From Methanosarcinales archaeon (GTDB lineage Archaea; Halobacteriota; Methanosarcinia; Methanosarcinales; Methanocomedenaceae), in NCBI GenBank assembly GCA_030666885.1, contig DAOUWY010000132.1, positions 1 to 5,962 on the forward strand: 5,962 bases of DNA, read 5' to 3'. Of this stretch, positions 1 to 4,701 are shown piece by piece. A model generated the notes under the pieces. The model did not search any database. It worked only from the letters and a program-made list of their open reading frames with translations, and was not told the DNA's origin. A program made the translations under genes and the position numbers. The first letter of the stretch is position 1. Every line of letters starts with the position of its first letter.

Positions 1-95
1 ATAAAGCCACGGCGCCCAATATCGAAGAATGCACTGAATGCTGCCTGTGCGTGGACTCATGTCCGTCAAGCGCCATTAGTCATAGTTCCTGTTGA
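1..95 (+). CDS. [4Fe-4S] ferredoxin-type protein, C-terminal fragment (5' partial)
   Basis: Reading from base 3, the frame is open to a TGA at 93-95 and gives the last 30 residues of a protein. It contains a complete CxxCxxCxxxCP iron-sulfur motif (ECTECCLCVDSCP, cysteine codons at 30, 39, 48 and 60), which binds one [4Fe-4S] cluster in ferredoxins and in ferredoxin-like domains of redox enzymes. There is one extra cysteine inside the motif (codon 42), and a cysteine is the very last residue. Only the C-terminus is present, so it could be a small 2[4Fe-4S] ferredoxin or the ferredoxin-like tail of a larger oxidoreductase or iron-sulfur subunit. The motif is seen directly; an electron-transfer role is inferred from the family. 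The next gene follows after about 190 nt with its own likely promoter, so operon membership is uncertain. Confidence 0.8.
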   Translation, partial: KATAPNIEECTECCLCVDSCPSSAISHSSC

Positions 96-107
96 TTGGC
101 TGTAAGT

Positions 108-218
108 TTACCGGAACATATCCATTTTGGATAATTTCCTGAATTTCCGGATAGCTTTAAGTTTTACGGGTATTCAAGGGTATTACCGGATAAGAATGTA
201 ATGTTTGGTAATTCCGGG
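108..218. repeat. Five dispersed TT(A/T)C(C/G)GG-like elements upstream of moeA
   Basis: Copies are seen at 108-115 (TTACCGGA), 144-151 (TTTCCGGA), 164-171 (TTACGGGT), 183-190 (TTACCGGA, exact repeat of the first) and 212-218 (TTCCGGG). The longer word CCGGATA occurs at 147-153 and 186-192, and GGGTATT at 168-174 and 178-184. An inverted pair ATTACC/GGTAAT lies at 182-187 and 207-212. The clustering in a non-coding leader suggests operator-like sites or a decayed repeat; which of these is unknown. Confidence 0.45.
119..133 (+). terminator. Weak hairpin downstream of the ferredoxin fragment
   Basis: TATCC at 119-123 and GGATA at 129-133 are exact reverse complements around an ATTTT loop, 24 nt after the ferredoxin stop codon. 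No long T tract follows. A role in ending the ferredoxin transcript is possible but poorly supported. Confidence 0.2.
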
Positions 219-250
219 TAACAAATCATCAACAGATCATATCACCAGAC

Positions 251-258
251 TTATATTT
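251..258 (+). promoter_or_regulatory. Candidate archaeal TATA box for moeA
   Basis: TTATATTT resembles the archaeal TATA element. Archaeal transcription normally begins about 25 nt downstream of the box centre, which here falls near 279-283, just ahead of the ATG at 289. That would give a very short leader and would exclude the upstream TTG at 205 as the start. An alternative weaker box (CTTTAAGT, 155-162) would give a leader of about 100 nt. Confidence 0.35.
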
Positions 259-288
259 CCTGATGCTGTAACTACTTCAGGTTTTAAA

Positions 289-2193
289 ATGGAAAGAAAA
301 GAGTTCAGGGAACTGATATCATCACAGCATGCCAGGCAGGTGATCAGCCAGATACACCTTGAGCCCGGGATACTGGAGATGGGACTGGAAGAAGCCCTGG
401 GTAAAGTACTGGCTGAGGATATTACTGCACAGGTGGATGTCCCGGGTTTTGACCGTGCCTCTATGGATGGTTATGCTCTACGTGCAAAAGATACATATCT
501 GGCAAGAGAGGACAAGCCGGTAACACTGGAACTTGCCGGCAGTGTCGATACGGGCTCTGTTCCTGATGTTATCGTGGGCGGTGGTATGACAGTGGAGATA
601 TCCACCGGTGCCATGATGCCGGCGGGTGCCGATGCAGTCGTGATGGTAGAATACACCCGGACTGATAACAGCAGTGTCCATATTATGCGCCCGGTCTCTG
701 TTAATGAGAATGTTATCCATGCGGGCTCGGACATCATGGTGGGAGAAAGGGTGCTGCAGGCAGGTACCAGGTTGACACCAAGGGAGATTGGCGTGCTGTC
801 TGCCGTAGGGGTGGAACATATAAAGACCAGGAACCTGGTCGTAGGAATAATATCAACAGGCTCGGAACTTGTCCGGCCGGGCAGCGAACTGGGTCCTGGA
901 ATGGTCTATGATATAAATTCATATTCTATTGGTGCAACAGCCATGGAATGCGGTGCAGAGGTTAAGTACTATGGTATTGTCAGGGACAACCGTCCCTACA
1001 TGGAAGAAATACTGCTTCGTGCCACGGATGAATGCCAGCTTGTAATAACATCGGGCAGCACTTCGGCCGGTGCAGGTGATATGATGTACCGCATCATCGG
1101 TGAACGTGGTAAGGAGATGATCCATGGAATCGATATCAAGCCGGGAAAACCAGTAATAGTCGGCATAGTGGATGACACACCAGTATTCGGGCTGCCAGGT
1201 TATCCCACATCCGCACTCACTATTTTCAATGAATTCACTGCACCTCTTATCAGGCATACCCTGGGATTATCCGGTTCAAGGTCCACGGTAAGGGCACAAA
1301 TGGCAGTGGATTACCATTCCCCAGGGCGGAGGCAGTTACTGACAGTGGGTCTTGTAAGAGGCCAGGCATATCCGGTAGATAAGGGGTCAGGTGCCATAAC
1401 AACACTGGCAGACGCAGATGGTTTCATTGAGATAGATCCCCAGGTAGAGATACTCGACGCAGGTGATGAAGTGATGGTCACCCTTATGGGAGATGTGAAA
1501 TCTCCTGACGTGCTTTTCATCGGCAGCCATTGCCTGGGTTTTGAGGCATTGATGCGCATTTTGCCCTTCAGTGTAAGAATGATAAATACCGGCAGTACGG
1601 GAGGAATGATAGCGGTAAGGGATGGGATCGCTGACATGGGCGGAGTGCATCTGATGGACGAAACAGGGAAGTACAACCTCTCGTTTTTCAAGACCTTCAG
1701 ACTGGATAAAGCCGTGCTTGTCAAAGGTTACCTGCGGGACCAGGGACTTATTGTAGAGCCTGGCAGTGACATTGTGGGATTTGAGGACATTGTGGACCGC
1801 AGGATGATAAACCGCACAAAGGGTTCAGGCACAAGAGTGTTAACTGATATGAAATTAAAGGAAGTGGCCAATAAGAGAAAAACAGGATTTAATGAACTGT
1901 GTGCTTCGATCAAAGGATATGATACCGAAGCCAGAACGCACAGTGCAGTTGCGGCGGGCGTTCGTCTGGGAAGAGCTGATGTGGGTGTGGGGATCAGGTC
2001 GGCGGCTGAATTGAATGGATTAAAGTTCATCCATATTGCTGATGAGGAATATGATTTTGTCGTACAGGAAAAGTTCATTGAAAGTGAAATGGGGAAGGTA
2101 TTCCTTGAAGTACTGCAAAGCGACGAATTTTGTGCCGATTTGCCTGCGGGCATGAGGACATATAACATGACCGGTAAGGTCATGTATATATAA
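289..2193 (+). CDS. moeA: MoeA-type molybdopterin molybdenumtransferase fused to a PBP-like (LysR substrate-binding-like) domain
   Basis: Residues 1 to about 400 are MoeA, which inserts molybdate (or tungstate) into adenylylated molybdopterin to finish the cofactor in the cytoplasm. Visible hallmarks are MDGYA (residues 59-63), STGAMMPAGADAVVM (105-119), STGSEL (189-194), SGSTSAGAGD (255-264), IDIKPGKP (281-288) and GLPGYP (301-306). Residues of about 405-620 form a periplasmic-binding-protein-like domain of the type annotated in MoeA/LysR substrate-binding fusions; conserved-looking stretches are INRTKGSGTR (507-516) and AVAAGVRLGRADVGVG (553-568). There is no signal peptide and no helix-turn-helix. 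The ATG at 289 is preferred: AGGT lies 6 nt upstream and the protein then begins just before the first MoeA helix. The frame is open back to a TTG at 205, which would add 28 non-conserved-looking residues. At 634 aa the protein is far longer than a plain MoeA (about 400 aa) and is close to known archaeal fusions. The role of the second domain, perhaps ligand sensing or delivery, is inference. Confidence 0.93.
   Translation: MERKEFRELISSQHARQVISQIHLEPGILEMGLEEALGKVLAEDITAQVDVPGFDRASMDGYALRAKDTYLAREDKPVTLELAGSVDTGSVPDVIVGGGMTVEISTGAMMPAGADAVVMVEYTRTDNSSVHIMRPVSVNENVIHAGSDIMVGERVLQAGTRLTPREIGVLSAVGVEHIKTRNLVVGIISTGSELVRPGSELGPGMVYDINSYSIGATAMECGAEVKYYGIVRDNRPYMEEILLRATDECQLVITSGSTSAGAGDMMYRIIGERGKEMIHGIDIKPGKPVIVGIVDDTPVFGLPGYPTSALTIFNEFTAPLIRHTLGLSGSRSTVRAQMAVDYHSPGRRQLLTVGLVRGQAYPVDKGSGAITTLADADGFIEIDPQVEILDAGDEVMVTLMGDVKSPDVLFIGSHCLGFEALMRILPFSVRMINTGSTGGMIAVRDGIADMGGVHLMDETGKYNLSFFKTFRLDKAVLVKGYLRDQGLIVEPGSDIVGFEDIVDRRMINRTKGSGTRVLTDMKLKEVANKRKTGFNELCASIKGYDTEARTHSAVAAGVRLGRADVGVGIRSAAELNGLKFIHIADEEYDFVVQEKFIESEMGKVFLEVLQSDEFCADLPAGMRTYNMTGKVMYI
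2160..2191 (+). terminator. Strong stem-loop overlapping the moeA stop codon
   Basis: ACATGACC at 2165-2172 and GGTCATGT at 2178-2185 are exact reverse complements around the 5-nt loop GGTAA. Allowing one bulged A (2186), the stem gains five more A/T pairs (2160-2164 with 2187-2191), so it spans the last ten codons and the first base of the TAA stop. No poly-T tract follows. It could be a 3'-end stabilising or terminating structure or a DNA inverted repeat. The structure is seen directly; its role is inferred. Confidence 0.4.
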
Positions 2194-2453
2194 TATGTAA
2201 ATTGTACACAATCACATTCGAAAACATTTGGGACTGTGAAATTGCAATCGAAAACCGCAAAATTAATCTTTATGACAGATAATGTAATACAATCATTAAT
2301 ATAATACAGTGGCAATTGTTTTATCTCTTTGTGCTTAAATAATCATATCAGGTAAACTTTATGTATGTATGAATTATTAAGAACAGTTTATAATTCTATC
2401 AGGCTGGATGTATCTTCCCTTTGATGAAAGGAAAAAAATGGTGGAAACAACGG
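2194..2453. other. AT-rich intergenic region and ino1 leader
   Basis: This 260-nt spacer holds no convincing gene. It contains several short palindromic words (ATTGTACACAAT at 2201-2212, ATTGCAAT at 2241-2248, CAATTG at 2313-2318), a direct repeat TCGAAAAC (2218-2225 and 2248-2255, 30 nt apart) and TATA-like boxes for the downstream gene. No known riboswitch or tRNA fold was recognised. An antisense open frame reaches into it from moeA but looks like a shadow. Confidence 0.6.
2387..2393 (+). promoter_or_regulatory. Candidate archaeal TATA box for ino1
   Basis: TTTATAA at 2387-2393 is a good archaeal TATA match and predicts transcription starting near 2416, leaving about 38 nt before the preferred ATG at 2454. 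A second candidate, TTAAATAA at 2335-2342, would start transcription near 2364. Confidence 0.4.
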
Positions 2454-3557
2454 ATGGGCAATATTAAAATAGGGATTGTAGGGATCGGTAATTGTGCAAG
2501 TTCATTGATCCAGGGCCTTGAGTACTATAAAAGCAGGGACAGTAATGATTCGAATGGATTGATGCACTGGGATATCGGCGGTTATAAGCCTTATAATATC
2601 GAAGTAGTGGCTGCTTTTGATATTGACAGGCGTAAAGTAGGTGTGGATGTTTCAGAAGCCATTTTTAAAATGCCGAACTGTACAACAGCATTTTGTAGTG
2701 AAATCCCAAAAACAGGTGTCAGGGTAAGTATGGGGAAAGCACTTGACGGCTATTCTTCCCATATGGCGGAGTATGACGAAAATTGTACATTTATACTGTC
2801 AGATAAGAAGGAACCATCAAAGGAAGACGTAGTAAAGATATTACAGGAATCAGGTGTTGAGATGCTCCTGAACTACTGCCCGGTTGGCTCTGAAGATGCT
2901 TCAAAGTTCTATGCCGAATGTGCCCTGGAAGCAGGTGTGGGTTTTATAAATAATATTCCTGTCTTTATTGCCAGTGATCCTTCATGGGCGGCAAAATTTG
3001 AAGAAAAAGGTATCCCGATAATCGGGGATGACATAAAGGCCCAGATCGGTGCCACCATCACACACAGGACACTGGTGGACCTGTTCGAAAAGAGGGGGGT
3101 CAAACTGGATAGAACCTACCAGTTGAACACAGGCGGCAATACTGACTTTCTCAATATGCTCAACAGGAACAGGCTTGCTTCTAAAAAGACATCGAAAACC
3201 GAAGCTGTTCAATCAGTACTCGGTGAAAGACTTGATGCTGACAATATCCACATAGGGCCAAGTGATTATGTTCCCTGGCAGAAGGATAATAAGGTTTGTT
3301 TTATCAGGATGGAGGGCAGGATTTTCGGCGATGTTCCCATGGACCTGGAATTGCGGTTGTCTGTAGAGGATTCCCCCAATTCGGCAGGAGTATCCATTGA
3401 TGCCATCAGGTGCTGCAAGCTGGCGCTCGAAAGAGGTATTGGTGGAGCACTTCTATCCCCCTCATCCTTTTTCATGAAGCATCCGCCTGAACAATATACC
3501 GATGATACGGCATACCAGTACACAGAGGATTTCATAGCAGATAAAAGAAAGAATTAA
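2454..3557 (+). CDS. ino1: Inositol-1-phosphate synthase (compact Ino1 type)
   Basis: The enzyme converts glucose 6-phosphate to 1L-myo-inositol 1-phosphate with bound NAD, the entry step to inositol lipids and solutes; it is cytosolic. From the ATG at 2454 it has 367 residues, matching the compact Mycobacterium tuberculosis Ino1 far better than the longer eukaryotic enzymes. The N-terminus has the Rossmann dinucleotide motif GIVGIGNCASS (7-17). Other near-invariant family stretches are PVGSEDASKFYAECA (143-157), GDDIKAQIGATITHR (191-205), LNTGGNTDFLNML (224-236), HIGPSDYVPW (266-275) and DSPNSAG (306-312). The start at 2454 places the first residue a few codons before the NAD motif and has GGTG at 2440-2443 as a possible ribosome site. 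An in-frame ATG at 2424 or TTG at 2421 would add a lysine/tryptophan-rich extension and lacks a visible ribosome site. In archaea the product can feed archaetidylinositol synthesis; no lipid gene is adjacent, so that use is inference. Confidence 0.93.
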   Translation: MGNIKIGIVGIGNCASSLIQGLEYYKSRDSNDSNGLMHWDIGGYKPYNIEVVAAFDIDRRKVGVDVSEAIFKMPNCTTAFCSEIPKTGVRVSMGKALDGYSSHMAEYDENCTFILSDKKEPSKEDVVKILQESGVEMLLNYCPVGSEDASKFYAECALEAGVGFINNIPVFIASDPSWAAKFEEKGIPIIGDDIKAQIGATITHRTLVDLFEKRGVKLDRTYQLNTGGNTDFLNMLNRNRLASKKTSKTEAVQSVLGERLDADNIHIGPSDYVPWQKDNKVCFIRMEGRIFGDVPMDLELRLSVEDSPNSAGVSIDAIRCCKLALERGIGGALLSPSSFFMKHPPEQYTDDTAYQYTEDFIADKRKN

Positions 3558-3577
3558 TTCAGGCACACTTCTGGATT

Positions 3578-3622
3578 AGTATACATTTTGTCAGTATATA
3601 TTTTGTCAATATACATTTTGTC
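3578..3622 (+). repeat. 15-nt tandem repeat, three copies
   Basis: Three back-to-back 15-nt units occupy 3578-3592 (AGTATACATTTTGTC), 3593-3607 (AGTATATATTTTGTC) and 3608-3622 (AATATACATTTTGTC). Each differs from its neighbour at only one or two positions. The array starts 20 nt after the ino1 stop codon. Each unit combines a TATA-like GTATAC core with a T-rich stretch, so it could serve as terminator U-tracts for ino1, as binding sites for a regulator, or as promoter elements for the next gene. Confidence 0.8.
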
Positions 3623-3632
3623 TCATAGGTCA

Positions 3633-3708
3633 GAATTCGTATACATTTTATACCAAGGCCAACGGAATTCGTATATTTTTTATAGTGAAATCATATATTA
3701 GTATACAT
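3633..3708 (+). repeat. Further GTATA-containing elements up to the start codon of the membrane gene
   Basis: GAATTCGTATA occurs at 3633-3643 and again at 3665-3675, 32 nt apart, each followed by a T-rich run. ATTAGTATACAT at 3697-3708 exactly repeats 3575-3586, and its last two bases are the first two of the ATG at 3707. The GTATAC/GTATAT/ATATAC cores begin at 3579, 3594, 3609, 3639, 3671 and 3701, giving spacings of 15, 15, 30, 32 and 30 nt. Confidence 0.7.
3671..3685 (+). promoter_or_regulatory. Candidate TATA box for a leaderless membrane-protein transcript
   Basis: GTATATTTTTTATAG ends 21 nt before the ATG at 3707. With the TATA core near 3677-3685, the usual archaeal spacing places transcription start at about 3705-3708, essentially on the start codon. 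No ribosome-binding site is visible before the ATG, which fits a leaderless mRNA. This is inference from spacing. Confidence 0.4.
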
Positions 3709-4630
3709 GAGTGAGAACCTGGAAAATATCATAACCAAGGGATTCCATTCCTGGACCCATAACCTGAACATCTGTATCCCACTGCTCATCAACTATGTGG
3801 TACAGTTCACTGTCATGTTCTTTGCTGCCATAGCAGCAATGTTGTTATTTTTCGGCCAGAACCTCTCAGGTATGGCTTCCATGACAGAGGATGAATTATT
3901 TGACCTGATGTCGGTTTCCATTATGGAGAATCTCACAGGCGTAATAATCATAGCCTTTTTGGTCTTCCTTATACTGGTACTGTTCGATGCATATTTCTTT
4001 GCAGGTGCGGTGGGTATGAGCCAGAACGCAACTTTAAGGGGCGATACCTCTATTACAGATATGTTCAATGCAGGCAACAGCAATTTTATCAATATCTTTT
4101 TAGCTAATTTCCTGATAATGCTAATGATGATCGCAGGGATCATTTTCGTGGTGCCAGGTGCCATTTTGACCAGGAATTACATGGAGGTCGTAGAATCCAC
4201 CCAATTCACATCCGGCATACTGTTACTGCTCATGGGCATAGTCATATGGGTCATATACCTGCTCATCCTTTATACGGTCCTTGCAATCGTGCTGTATTCC
4301 ATAGTGATTGAAAGAATCGGGGCCATGGATGGGATCATAAGGGGATATAGTTTCTTCATGGATAACAAGTTAAGTGTATTTGCAATGTGCTTGGTCAGCT
4401 TTGCAGTTTCCACTGCAGTGGCAGTTGTTTTTTTATTTATAGGCGAGGTAATTGGCCTTATTGGCAGTGTAAGGTTGAACATGATCTGGTCACTGGGCAG
4501 CCAGGTATTGATACTGGTGACCATCCAGCCGTTGATAATGATCTGGTGGACCAGATTGTATATGGTCAGGACCGGAAAGGACATACACATTGATGAACTC
4601 CTGACAGATACCTGGGAGCAGTCAGGGTAA
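3707..4630 (+). CDS. Polytopic membrane protein of unknown function
   Basis: This 307-aa protein is strongly hydrophobic, with about six likely membrane helices near residues 22-50, 77-101, 127-150, 169-200, 223-252 and 260-281. The N-terminus (SENLENIITKGFHSW) looks amphipathic and cytoplasmic, and there is no cleavable signal peptide. The acidic segment MTEDELFDLM (59-68) lies between helices 1 and 2. The stretch VIERIGAMDGIIRGYSFFMD (200-219) between helices 4 and 5 resembles the 'gvleaikrSw' loop of archaeal uncharacterised multi-helix families such as DUF7847/DUF975-like proteins. That family placement is from memory and uncertain. No transporter signature, ATPase motif or catalytic site is recognised. 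ATG 3707 is chosen because it is the first in-frame start after the AT-rich repeat region. The gene seems to have its own promoter, so neighbours give no clue to function. Confidence 0.85.
   Translation: MSENLENIITKGFHSWTHNLNICIPLLINYVVQFTVMFFAAIAAMLLFFGQNLSGMASMTEDELFDLMSVSIMENLTGVIIIAFLVFLILVLFDAYFFAGAVGMSQNATLRGDTSITDMFNAGNSNFINIFLANFLIMLMMIAGIIFVVPGAILTRNYMEVVESTQFTSGILLLLMGIVIWVIYLLILYTVLAIVLYSIVIERIGAMDGIIRGYSFFMDNKLSVFAMCLVSFAVSTAVAVVFLFIGEVIGLIGSVRLNMIWSLGSQVLILVTIQPLIMIWWTRLYMVRTGKDIHIDELLTDTWEQSG
4600..4626 (+). terminator. Stem-loop at the 3' end of the membrane-protein gene
   Basis: CCTGAC at 4600-4605 and GTCAGG at 4621-4626 are exact reverse complements around a 15-nt loop, ending one base before the TAA stop at 4628-4630. 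An AT-rich run (AAATAATATTTAAT) follows. It may contribute to transcript ending, but the stem is short and it lies in coding sequence. Confidence 0.25.
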
Positions 4631-4632
4631 AT

Positions 4633-4642
4633 AATATTTAAT
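4633..4642 (+). promoter_or_regulatory. Candidate TATA region for glyS
   Basis: AATATTTAAT lies just after the preceding stop codon in the 71-nt spacer and would direct transcription start near 4664, leaving a leader of about 38 nt before the ATG at 4702. The match to the archaeal TATA consensus is moderate, and read-through from the upstream gene cannot be excluded. Confidence 0.3.
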
Positions 4643-4691
4643 CTCCCGACATTACAAATCAAACCTGAAACAAAAATGTGATAGCAAGCAA

Positions 4692-4696
4692 GTGAT
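4692..4696 (+). promoter_or_regulatory. Ribosome-binding site of glyS
   Basis: GTGAT is complementary to the AUCAC part of the archaeal 16S rRNA 3' end and lies 5 nt before the ATG at 4702. It supports that start codon. Confidence 0.5.
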
Positions 4697-4701
4697 AAAC
4701 T

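Noticed and set aside
96..288. Molybdenum-cofactor riboswitch upstream of moeA
   Set aside because: No extended conserved stem system was recognised, only short repeats and weak hairpins, and this riboswitch class is known mainly from bacteria.
205..288. Upstream TTG start giving a 28-residue N-terminal extension of MoeA
   Set aside because: The extension lacks a ribosome site, is unlike known MoeA N-termini and overlaps a likely TATA box at 251-258.
1728..2315. Long open frame on the minus strand (195 codons) running from the spacer into the moeA 3' part
   Set aside because: It lies almost wholly opposite the well-supported PBP-like domain, has low-complexity serine/threonine-rich composition and no recognisable motif, so it is a shadow frame.
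2194..2453. Small non-coding RNA or tRNA gene in the moeA-ino1 spacer
   Set aside because: Only short palindromes and AT-rich sequence are visible; no cloverleaf or stable extended fold could be drawn by eye.
3578..3622. CRISPR array
   Set aside because: The units are head-to-tail without spacers, only 15 nt long and AT-rich; no cas gene is nearby.
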